NCBI GenBank assembly: GCA_022791055.1
Contig: JAAVYI010000022.1
Span: 68,280-132,279 of the forward strand
Reading direction: 5' to 3'
From: Clostridia bacterium
GTDB taxonomy: Bacteria > Bacillota > Clostridia > Christensenellales > Pumilibacteraceae
DNA: 64,000 nucleotides
The position numbers and the translations under genes are program-made. This document shows, piece by piece, positions 51,279-58,787 of this stretch. Below the pieces are notes generated by a model. That model saw only the letters and a list, made by a program, of their open reading frames with translations, had not been told where the DNA came from and searched no databases. The number at the start of each line of letters is the position of its first letter. Within the stretch, counting starts at the first letter, position 1.

Positions 51279-53669
51279 ATGGAGAACAGAGAGACAAAAC
51301 TGTCGGTCAAAAATCTGAAAATTTCCTTCCGTACCGACGGCGGAAAAGTACAGGCCGTGCGCAACATCAGCTTTGATTTGGGACGCGGCGAGACGCTCGC
51401 CGTCGTCGGCGAGTCGGGGTCGGGCAAAAGCGTGACTTCGCGCGCGATCTTAGGTATCTTAGCCAACAACGCGATCAAAGAGGGCGGCGAGATCCTGTAC
51501 GACGGTCAGGACCTGATGAAGATTTCCGAAGAGGAATTTTGTCGGATCCGCGGCGACAAGATCGCAATGATCTTCCAAGACCCGCTCTCCAGTCTAAACC
51601 CGATCATGCGCATCGGCAAACAGATGACCGAAGCGATGCTCATTAAGGGCAAGATCAATCAACGCGAAAGCCGTCGGGCGTTTAATGCGACCCTACAGTT
51701 ACTCAACGAACACATGGATTTTGCGCGCGGCAAGGACAACGCCGAATATGTCGCGCAGGATAAACAGCTTTGTAAAAACTTCGACACGTTCGAGCGCAAG
51801 CATTTGGCGTTGGAGAACGCCTATAATGCAGCGCACGAGTACGCGACCGAAGCGCTTTCGGACATCGACGACGTACTGTTCCATATCGAAAAGCACGTGA
51901 CGGACGGCTTGCTGGGCGAGATCAAGGAGATCGCGCGCCGCGCGTCCAAAACGCTCGATCGGTATGTTGTCAACGAGCGCGCGGAAGCGTTGGTTTCGGA
52001 AATCGAAACGCTCAAAACGATTATACGCGTTTCGCCGGTCGACACGGGCAAGAAACTGGTCGGCCGCGTCATTCACCGCGAGTTAAAGACCAAAGAGATC
52101 GATTATGCGGCAGTCGCTACGTCTCTAGGCAAGATCAAAGACATTTTGACGGAAGCGGTCGGGAAGATCGCCCCCAACTTCTTTGCGTTAGGGTATTACT
52201 TAACGTTTGCCGCCGATCCTTTGCCGGACATGCCGACAGATGCGCTGAACGCGTATTTAAGAAAATACCTCGACGACAACTATATGTTGGAGTTTATACG
52301 GCTGGCGAAAAGCGGGATCGAGCATTCGGCCGCGCAGTCGCTCGAGAACAAGAAAAAAGCGGTCGAAGTCATCGACGCGATTCGGCCGACGTTTACGCGT
52401 GATGCGTATGAGCGCAAGGACATCGACGATGCGGTCAAGACGTTGGTCGCGGCGGTCGAAAACGGGATCGACCGTTTGGAGACGGTCAAGGACAACGTCG
52501 CGTACACGTTCGGCTCGAGTATCGGAGCGGCGGTCGCGCTGTACTTCGACGGCATTCGCCGCAACGAAAAGGAAGAACAGCGGTATGCAAAACAAAAAGC
52601 CAACTACGACCGCAAAGTCGCCGAGGGCAAAACGCCCGACTGGAAAGTAGCCGACAAGAATTTGGTCGATCTCGAGGCCGCCAAAACCGGCATTATCGCA
52701 TTGGTCGACCGCATTCGTGATAAGTATACGCGCGACGTCGAGGCGTTTGAACAGATCGATTTCGACGCGCGCACTGTGGCGATGATCGATTACTTGAAAG
52801 ACAAGGCGTCGGGCGTGGCGCGCAAGGTGACGCACGGCATGGCCAAAGCGCACGCGATCAAGCTGATGGAAGAGGTCGGTATACCCGAGCCGCGCAAACG
52901 GTTTCGGCAGTATCCGTTCGAGCTTTCGGGCGGTATGCGGCAACGTATCGTCATTGCGATCGCGCTGTCGGCCGATCCCGACATACTGATATGCGACGAG
53001 CCGACGACGGCGCTTGACGTGACGATCCAGTCGCAGATTTTGGAACTGATCAACAAGGTCAAGGCCGAACGCAAGCTGTCGATCATTTTCATCACGCACG
53101 ACTTGGGCGTCGTCGCCAATATGGCCGACCGCGTGGCGGTTATGTATGCGGGCAAGATCGTCGAGATCGGTTCGTCTAACGACATTTTCTACGATCCGCG
53201 CCACCCGTACACCTGGGCGCTGTTGTCCAGTATGCCCGATCTTGACACCAAAGAGAAGCTGGAGGCCATTCCCGGCACGCCGCCGAACATGATTTTCCCG
53301 CCTAAGGGCGACGCGTTTGCCGATCGGAACAAGTACGCGATGCAGATCGATTTCGAGGAGCAACCGCCGATGTTCAAGGTCACCGACTCGCATTATGCGG
53401 CGACGTGGCTGTTGCATCCGGATGCGCCCAAAGTCGATCCCCCGACGGCGGTCACCGACCGTATCGCCCGCATGAAAAAGGCCTGGGCGGACGAGGAGAC
53501 GGCTGCGTCTGTCGATACGGCAGCATTCGTCGAGGAGCCGGCGGCCGAGAAACCTGCGGCGAAAAAGACTGCCAAAAAAACGGCGGCCAAGAAAACCGCG
53601 ACAAAAAAGACCGCTGAAAAAGCGGTAAAGGAAAAGACCGAAAAGAAGGGAGGTGCCAAGCGTGGATAA
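51279..53669 (+). CDS. oppD: OppD-like ATPase with about 390-residue insertion and Lys/Ala tail
   Basis: A 796-residue ABC ATPase against about 330 normally. Walker A GESGSGKS is at 44-51 and the Q-loop Gln at 100, but the signature LSGGMRQR comes only at about 549, with Walker B LICDEPTTALD at about 570. About 390 extra, helix-rich residues (about 130-510) therefore sit between Q-loop and signature. The C-terminus has the OppD-type RHPYTWALLSS end and a Lys/Ala-rich tail resembling histone-like tails. Catalytic motifs are intact. The stop overlaps oppF. The role of the insertion is unknown. Confidence 0.9.
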   Translation: MENRETKLSVKNLKISFRTDGGKVQAVRNISFDLGRGETLAVVGESGSGKSVTSRAILGILANNAIKEGGEILYDGQDLMKISEEEFCRIRGDKIAMIFQDPLSSLNPIMRIGKQMTEAMLIKGKINQRESRRAFNATLQLLNEHMDFARGKDNAEYVAQDKQLCKNFDTFERKHLALENAYNAAHEYATEALSDIDDVLFHIEKHVTDGLLGEIKEIARRASKTLDRYVVNERAEALVSEIETLKTIIRVSPVDTGKKLVGRVIHRELKTKEIDYAAVATSLGKIKDILTEAVGKIAPNFFALGYYLTFAADPLPDMPTDALNAYLRKYLDDNYMLEFIRLAKSGIEHSAAQSLENKKKAVEVIDAIRPTFTRDAYERKDIDDAVKTLVAAVENGIDRLETVKDNVAYTFGSSIGAAVALYFDGIRRNEKEEQRYAKQKANYDRKVAEGKTPDWKVADKNLVDLEAAKTGIIALVDRIRDKYTRDVEAFEQIDFDARTVAMIDYLKDKASGVARKVTHGMAKAHAIKLMEEVGIPEPRKRFRQYPFELSGGMRQRIVIAIALSADPDILICDEPTTALDVTIQSQILELINKVKAERKLSIIFITHDLGVVANMADRVAVMYAGKIVEIGSSNDIFYDPRHPYTWALLSSMPDLDTKEKLEAIPGTPPNMIFPPKGDAFADRNKYAMQIDFEEQPPMFKVTDSHYAATWLLHPDAPKVDPPTAVTDRIARMKKAWADEETAASVDTAAFVEEPAAEKPAAKKTAKKTAAKKTATKKTAEKAVKEKTEKKGGAKRG

Positions 53670-54942
53670 CGAGGATGTTCTCTTGAAGGTCGAGCACCTT
53701 TGCCAGTATTTCAAGATGGGGCCGGGGCGCGAGCTGAAGGCCGTCGACGACGTTTCGTTCGAGATCAAAAAGGGCGAAGTGTTCGGGTTGGTCGGCGAAT
53801 CGGGCTGCGGCAAGACGACGACCGGCCGCTCGATCATTAAATTATACGACATCACGTCGGGCGACGTGTATTTCAAGGGGCAGCGCATTTGCGCCGGCAC
53901 GCGGTCGTACAACAACGAAATCGCCGCTTTGCGCGCGGCGTTCCGCGACGAAAAGGCGGCGCTCAATCAGCAGTGCGCCGACGAGATCGCCGCAGGCGCG
54001 GACGAGCAGACGACCAAAAGTAAGTACGCCGAACAGATCGCCGCGGCGAGCGAGCGCACGAATGCGGCGGTAGCGGAAGTCAAAACGCGCAGAGCGGCGG
54101 CGGTACACGACCAAAAATGTTGCGACAAAGATTACGCCGCTAAGCAGGTTAAGATCATCACCGAAGAAATGAACGCCCGTTTGGACGCTTGCTCGACCGA
54201 GGAAGAGCGCGCAGCCGTGCGGGCGGAATACAAGGACAGGTTGCGCATCGCCAAGCGCGAGCGTATCGTCAACCAGATCCAAATGATTTTCCAGGATCCG
54301 ATCGGCTCGCTTGATCCGCGCATGACCGTGCGCGACATCATTTCCGAAGGCCTTGTTATCAAGGGCGTGCGCGACAAACAATATATCGACGAGCGCGTGT
54401 TCGAGCTACTCGAGCGCGTGGGATTGGTGCGTGAACACGCCGGCCGCTATCCGCACGAGTTTTCGGGCGGGCAGCGTCAACGTATCGGCATTGCGCGTTC
54501 GGTCATCATGGAGCCGGAACTGATCATTGCCGACGAGCCGGTGTCCGCGCTCGACGTGTCGATCCAGGCGCAGGTCATCAATCTGTTGAACGAGTTGCGT
54601 GACAATCTCGGTATATCGGTGCTGTTTATTGCGCACGACTTGTCGGTCGTAAAATATTTTTCCGACCGTATCGCGGTCATGTACTACGGCAAGATCATGG
54701 AGTTGGCCACGTCCGACGAGCTGTTCAAAAATCCGATGCACCCGTACACGCGCGCGTTGCTGTCGGCCATTCCTTTGCCCGACCCGATCTACGAGAAGAA
54801 ACGGCAGCGTATCGTTTACAATCCGCTGGCCGATCACGACTATTCGGTCGACAAGCCGACGATGCGCGAACTGACCGAAGGGCATTTCGTGTATTGTAAC
54901 GAGGCCGAATTCGAGCGGTTTAAGGCAGAATTGAAACCTTGA
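53662..54942 (+). CDS. oppF: OppF-like ATPase with coiled-coil insertion
   Basis: A 426-residue ABC ATPase. Walker A GESGCGKT is at 44-51. About 120 Ala/Glu/Lys-rich residues (about 78-200, probably a helical hairpin) follow before the Q-loop MIFQDP (about 212), FSGGQRQR and IIADEPVSALD. The insertion is at a different place from that of OppD. Motifs are intact, with the usual HPYTRALLSAIP end. GTG at 53662 is preferred as GGGAGG lies 8 nt upstream; a GTG at 53653 overlaps that site. Confidence 0.88.
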   Translation: MDNEDVLLKVEHLCQYFKMGPGRELKAVDDVSFEIKKGEVFGLVGESGCGKTTTGRSIIKLYDITSGDVYFKGQRICAGTRSYNNEIAALRAAFRDEKAALNQQCADEIAAGADEQTTKSKYAEQIAAASERTNAAVAEVKTRRAAAVHDQKCCDKDYAAKQVKIITEEMNARLDACSTEEERAAVRAEYKDRLRIAKRERIVNQIQMIFQDPIGSLDPRMTVRDIISEGLVIKGVRDKQYIDERVFELLERVGLVREHAGRYPHEFSGGQRQRIGIARSVIMEPELIIADEPVSALDVSIQAQVINLLNELRDNLGISVLFIAHDLSVVKYFSDRIAVMYYGKIMELATSDELFKNPMHPYTRALLSAIPLPDPIYEKKRQRIVYNPLADHDYSVDKPTMRELTEGHFVYCNEAEFERFKAELKP

Positions 54943-55334
54943 AACACTGGTTGAAATATGTTGTCACGCTTGGTTGCGGGCTGGTCGTTTCTTTTTCACT
55001 GGCTTGTATTTTGGGGCTGTTTCAGTGCGGCTCGGTAGCGGCGGTCTATCAAACGCTGTCCGATTCGACGCTTGCGACCGGCGTGATTTTATTCGGCGTG
55101 GGGCTTTTGACGTTTTGCGGCAATCACGGCGCATTCGATATGATCGGCTTTGGCTTGAAAAACGGTTTGGCGCGACTGATCCCCGGCTTGGGGACGCGCG
55201 TCGGTAAAAAGACATACGCCGAATATAAGGAAGAACGCGCCGAAAGAAAAAAATCGTTCGGGTTCTTATTGCTTGTCGGGATTTTCTTTTTGGTGTTGGC
55301 GGTGGTGTTCGTCATTTTGTATATGACGGCGTGA
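54939..55334 (+). CDS. DUF3899-like membrane protein
   Basis: A 131-residue protein with hydrophobic segments at about 8-28, 44-62 and 104-128, and a basic loop with YAEYKEERAERKK, as in the DUF3899 family of unknown function. It begins at a TTG overlapping the oppF stop and seems to be part of the opp operon. No function is known. Confidence 0.65.
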   Translation: MKHWLKYVVTLGCGLVVSFSLACILGLFQCGSVAAVYQTLSDSTLATGVILFGVGLLTFCGNHGAFDMIGFGLKNGLARLIPGLGTRVGKKTYAEYKEERAERKKSFGFLLLVGIFFLVLAVVFVILYMTA

Positions 55335-55431
55335 AAATAGCGGGTAGTTGCGGCTGCCCGTTTTTCATACGAAAGCGCTTGCGCCGCAATATGGGATCGG
55401 CGAAACGATTTGTAACGAAACAGAGGGCAGT

Positions 55432-55773
55432 ATGCAAGAGAGAGGATTATTTGCCGCGGTGTATCGCGCAGTATGTAAAATTCCCTATGGAAAAGTGGCG
55501 AGTTACGGCCAGATCGCCCGCGCGATCGGCGCACCGCGGTGCGCGCGGCAGGTCGGTTGGGCGCTGCACGGCAACCCCGACCCCGAACATATCCCGTGCT
55601 ATCGTGTCGTCAACCGCGCGGGACGGGTTTCGCCGGCGTTTGCGTTCGGCGGCGAAAACGTACAGATCCGACTGCTCGAAGAGGAGGGCGTGCGGTTCGA
55701 CGAGCGCGGGCTTGTATTGCCCGAATTTTTCGTCGATACGGCCGCATTGGAAATACACGAGACGAAGCCGTGA
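55432..55773 (+). CDS. MGMT-family (methylated-DNA cysteine methyltransferase-like) protein
   Basis: A 113-residue protein comprising only the DNA-binding/active-site domain of O6-alkylguanine methyltransferases. VASYGQIARAIG (about 21-32), ARQVGWALHGNP (about 36-47) and IPCYRVVNRAG (about 53-63) are present. The PCHRV motif reads PCYRV: the acceptor Cys is kept but the His is Tyr. Short relatives include the non-enzymatic ATL proteins, whose Cys is lost, so this one may still transfer alkyl groups. The inner ATG at 55432 is chosen by homology. Confidence 0.82.
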   Translation: MQERGLFAAVYRAVCKIPYGKVASYGQIARAIGAPRCARQVGWALHGNPDPEHIPCYRVVNRAGRVSPAFAFGGENVQIRLLEEEGVRFDERGLVLPEFFVDTAALEIHETKP

Positions 55774-55821
55774 GGCGTTCGGCGATCGGGGTTCATGGTA
55801 ATAGCGACCGATGGAGAGAAG

Positions 55822-55853
55822 GGCGGTGGCAATCGACTGCGATTGCCACCGCC
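55822..55853. terminator. strong hairpin between convergent genes
   Basis: A perfect 14-bp stem, GGCGGTGGCAATCG/CGATTGCCACCGCC, with loop ACTG. T-runs are weak on both sides, so termination is likely but not certain. Confidence 0.55.
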
Positions 55854-55909
55854 TAGCTTGACGATCTTCCGCTTGCGCAAAATGTGTGCGCGGGCGGTTT
55901 TCGTTTCTT

Positions 55910-56296
55910 TTAGTAACTGCCTTTCAGCAGCGGACTGCCGACCGCCAAACGGTCGCCGCGCACGGCGATCATCAGATTGACGCGGCGGCCGTGTACCGTC
56001 TCGTAGGCGCTTAAGCGCGTTGTGAACGCATAGACGACGGTCACGCCGTCGAACGATTCGCGGAACAGTTCGCGCGCGCTCAGCGTTTTTAGCACGCTGT
56101 CGACGTCGCCCGTCATATCGACGCGAACGTATTTTCCGCGCGTCGGCGGTGCGATTTGCGACGCGGTGTAAACCGTTTGTTTGCCGTTGTCATACACGGT
56201 CAGCGTATCGTAATCGAGAGTGCGCAGCGTGTCGGTCATGGCAAGGGCCGCAAGGATCAGGCAGAGGCCGAGCACGGCGGGGAATAGGCGTTTCAT
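55910..56296 (-). CDS. small exported protein (possible YwmB-like)
   Basis: A 128-residue protein with an N-terminal signal or anchor (about 3-22) and a short domain. The end RRVNLMIAVRGDRLAVGSPLL resembles the last strands of YwmB-family proteins (first 20 residues counted), but the full-length family is about twice as long; the match is tentative. The ATG at 56296 has no ribosome site; a CATACT box ends 7 nt before it, another possible leaderless start. Confidence 0.55.
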   Translation of the reverse strand: MKRLFPAVLGLCLILAALAMTDTLRTLDYDTLTVYDNGKQTVYTASQIAPPTRGKYVRVDMTGDVDSVLKTLSARELFRESFDGVTVVYAFTTRLSAYETVHGRRVNLMIAVRGDRLAVGSPLLKGSY

Positions 56297-56416
56297 ACCG
56301 AAGAGTATGGGCAAAAATTTGCCAACTTAAACGCATTTTGTTGCATATTTTTTGTCGAGGGTATATAATATAAGTCGCCACAAAGGCAGAGAAATATTGT
56401 ATAGTGAAGGCATGTC

Positions 56417-57817
56417 ATGAATTATCGTTTTTTGATCGAACTTGCAATCATCTTATTTTTTACAAAGGTGTTCGGCCTGCTGATGAAAAAGCTGGGGTTG
56501 CCGCAGGTGGTCGGCGCGCTGCTGGCCGGCCTGCTGATCGGCCCGGCGGTTTGGGGACCGATGACCGGCGGCAAGTTCATACCCGTCGGCGAAAGCGTTG
56601 CGCTCGACGTGTTGGCGGAGTTGGGCGTCATTTTGATCATGTTTTCGGCAGGCCTCGAAACCGATCTGAAGGAACTTAAACAAAACGGCTTGAAAGCGTC
56701 GCTGATTGCCGGGTTCGGCGTACTGGTGCCGCTGGGTCTGGGCTGCCTGATCGCAATGCCGTTTTTCGGCACGGGCAATTCGCACGCGATTTTGTCGTGC
56801 GTGTTCGTCGGCGTGATCATTACGGCGACCAGTGTTTCGATCACCGTCGAGACGCTCAAAGAACTGGGGCGGCTGAAAGGTAAAGTCGGCACGACTATTC
56901 TGTCGGCGGCGATCATTGACGACGTCATCGGCATTATCGTCTTGACATTCGTCATCAGCTTAAAGAATCCGGGCGAGGGCGACCCCTGGTGGAAAGTGGT
57001 GCTGATGACGTTGGCGTTTTTCGCGGCGGCGGTCCTCTTGGGCGTGGGGCTGAACTATCTGTTCAAATGGCTGTCGAAGAAGTACCCGCACCGCCGCAGA
57101 CTGCCGATCTTCAGTTTGGTCATTTGCATGGTGTACGCATACTGCGCCGAAGCGGTGTTCGGGATCGCCGACATCACAGGCGCGTATGTCGCCGGCATCG
57201 TGCTGTCGAATATCAAAGAGACCGACTATATCGATCGCAAAGTCGCCGTTTCGTCCTATATGTTCTTTTCGCCGATCTTCTTTGCAAGTATCGGCATTAA
57301 GGTCAGCTTTTCCGGCTTTTCGCTCGACGTGCTGTGGTTTGCGTTGCTGTTTGTGTTGGCCGGTATCGCCGGCAAAATAGTCGGTTGCGGCGGCGCGGCG
57401 CGGCTGTGCAAGTTTTCCAACAAAGATAGCTTACGCGTCGGAATCGGCATGATCGCCCGCGGCGAAGTCGCCTTGATCGTCACGCAAAAGGGGATCGCCG
57501 GCGGACTGCTCGAAAGCAAGTATTTGGCGGCGGTCATTCTGTTGGTCGTCGTCTCGTCGCTGCTCGCGCCGGTGTTCTTGAAACTGCTGTACCGTAAAGA
57601 GCCGACGCCGCCCGACTTCGGTGACGCAGAGCAGGACGAAATGCGCCGCATCGCCGCGCGCAATCTGTTGGCCGGAATGCGTGATAAGCCGGCCGTTGCA
57701 GACGGCGACGTAGCTCCAGGCGTCGGCGGCCGCTTGGTCTCGAGCGAAGTGCATTTGCCGAACGAGGCGGACGACGATCCGCCCGACGACACGGACGACA
57801 CGAAAACCGCCGATTGA
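56417..57817 (+). CDS. cation:proton antiporter, CPA2 family
   Basis: A 466-residue membrane protein with about 12 segments, of the CPA2 (KefB/GerN/NapA-like) family exchanging Na+ or K+ for protons. VVGALLAGLLIGPAVWGP (about 32-49), GLETDLKELKQNG (about 82-94), the core AAIIDDVIGI (Asp-Asp about 172-173, the ion site) and GMIARGEVALI are seen. There is no C-terminal TrkA-N/RCK regulatory domain; an acidic Asp-rich tail replaces it. No standard ribosome site (AAGGCATGTC only). It is followed by a repeat element. Confidence 0.9.
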   Translation: MNYRFLIELAIILFFTKVFGLLMKKLGLPQVVGALLAGLLIGPAVWGPMTGGKFIPVGESVALDVLAELGVILIMFSAGLETDLKELKQNGLKASLIAGFGVLVPLGLGCLIAMPFFGTGNSHAILSCVFVGVIITATSVSITVETLKELGRLKGKVGTTILSAAIIDDVIGIIVLTFVISLKNPGEGDPWWKVVLMTLAFFAAAVLLGVGLNYLFKWLSKKYPHRRRLPIFSLVICMVYAYCAEAVFGIADITGAYVAGIVLSNIKETDYIDRKVAVSSYMFFSPIFFASIGIKVSFSGFSLDVLWFALLFVLAGIAGKIVGCGGAARLCKFSNKDSLRVGIGMIARGEVALIVTQKGIAGGLLESKYLAAVILLVVVSSLLAPVFLKLLYRKEPTPPDFGDAEQDEMRRIAARNLLAGMRDKPAVADGDVAPGVGGRLVSSEVHLPNEADDDPPDDTDDTKTAD

Positions 57818-57820
57818 CAA

Positions 57821-58004
57821 TAGAGCCAAAGACAAAAAGTCCGAGAGGAAACGAGTACGCACACACTTTGTCACCCTCGGAGCGAAAGCCGAGGGTCTAG
57901 CGCAGCGAATCCATAATTTTATACGCCTTCGTACATTCTTGCGTACCGCGCGGAATGACAAATAGTCTTTCCTGCTTTCCAAGAGGTTTTGACTTTGGCT
58001 CTAA
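57821..58004. mobile_element. MITE-like element with terminal inverted repeats
   Basis: TAGAGCCAAAGAC (57821-57833) and GACTTTGGCTCTA (57992-58004) are inverted repeats matching at 12 of 13 positions. Inside, TTTGTCA and TGACAAA form nested inverted repeats, and CCCTCGG/CCGAGGG a hairpin. The interior resembles, inverted, the dispersed repeats at 33561 and 34900. No coding capacity, no transposase. Confidence 0.55.
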
Positions 58005-58037
58005 TGCCGACGGTATAAAAAAATCTCGATAGGCAAT

Positions 58038-58073
58038 AATACACCCCGTAGTTTCTTGCGAGGTGTATTTTTT
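58038..58073 (+). promoter_or_regulatory. hairpin sequestering the ribosome site of the 58074 gene
   Basis: AATACACC (58038-58045) pairs with GGTGTATT (58062-58069) and is followed by T residues up to the ATG at 58074. The GAGGTG ribosome site is in the stem. It looks like a terminator or a translational control hairpin. Confidence 0.55.
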
Positions 58074-58721
58074 ATGAGCGTTACTTTCTGTGTCGGCAAT
58101 ATCAGCGTCAAGCGGCGCGCGTTCCATACGGCGGAAGCCGGTTGCGTGACCGTCGACAACGACGACGTGCTGTTGTGTTTTTCGTTGAGCGGCAAGCTGT
58201 ACTGCGCGCAAGGCGAGATCCCGTATGCCAATCTGACCGTGCGCGAGTATGTGGCGTATAACTGCTCGCTACGGTACGACCACCCGTTAAGCGACAGAGA
58301 GATCCGCTACTTGCTGCGCGTATGCGACTGCCGTCTGCCGCTCAATAAGCGCGTCGGCCGACTGTCGCGCGTACAGTTCCGTCATTTGCAACTGGTCGTG
58401 CGCGTCGAGTTGGACAGCAAAAAGATTCGGCTCAATTTCGACGGCCTCGACTACAGCCGTCGCCACCGTCGGCAGCTGACCGACATGTTGCAATCGCTTT
58501 CCAAGCGATACGATGTGTCCGTCGCCGTCACCGACCTGCGGTTTATTCCGCAGCTTGCGCATGTCGTCCGCTACGAAAAAGAGGGTGTATCCGCATATAT
58601 CGGCGGCGTCAAGTCCTCGTATCCTGCGCCGCGGCGACTGCTTTTGAAAGAAATGGCCAAGCGCCACCTGCCGCTCAACCGCCACAACGTCAAGCGTATT
58701 TTATACGTCAAACCGCTGTAA
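58074..58721 (+). CDS. degenerate ABC-ATPase-like protein
   Basis: A 215-residue protein that follows the ABC ATPase layout but has lost its motifs. NLTVREYVAYNCSLRYDHPL (about 53-72) matches the post-Q-loop helices; VGRLSRVQFRHLQLVVR (about 94-110) stands in place of the LSGGQ helix; KKIRLNFDGLDYSRRHRRQL (about 116-135) in place of Walker B and D-loop, with Asn for Asp-Glu; VAVTDLRFI in place of the H-loop, without His. No intact Walker A is present. It is unlikely to hydrolyse ATP. Possibly a regulatory or structural relic. Confidence 0.65.
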   Translation: MSVTFCVGNISVKRRAFHTAEAGCVTVDNDDVLLCFSLSGKLYCAQGEIPYANLTVREYVAYNCSLRYDHPLSDREIRYLLRVCDCRLPLNKRVGRLSRVQFRHLQLVVRVELDSKKIRLNFDGLDYSRRHRRQLTDMLQSLSKRYDVSVAVTDLRFIPQLAHVVRYEKEGVSAYIGGVKSSYPAPRRLLLKEMAKRHLPLNRHNVKRILYVKPL

Positions 58722-58745
58722 AACCGAATCAAACCGATAAAGAAC

Positions 58746-58775
58746 AAGAACGCGAGCGATATGCCCGCGTTCTTT
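58746..58775. terminator. bidirectional terminator
   Basis: AAGAACGCG (58746-58754) pairs with CGCGTTCTT (58766-58774), extended by GC/GC, with A and T flanks on either strand. Shared by the two convergent genes. Confidence 0.75.
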
Positions 58776-58787
58776 GCTACGTAAATT

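Noticed and set aside
52257..53966. 569-codon minus-strand open frame opposite oppD/oppF
   Set aside because: It is a shadow of the GC-rich codons of oppD; His/Arg/Val-rich with no domains, whereas oppD has intact motifs.
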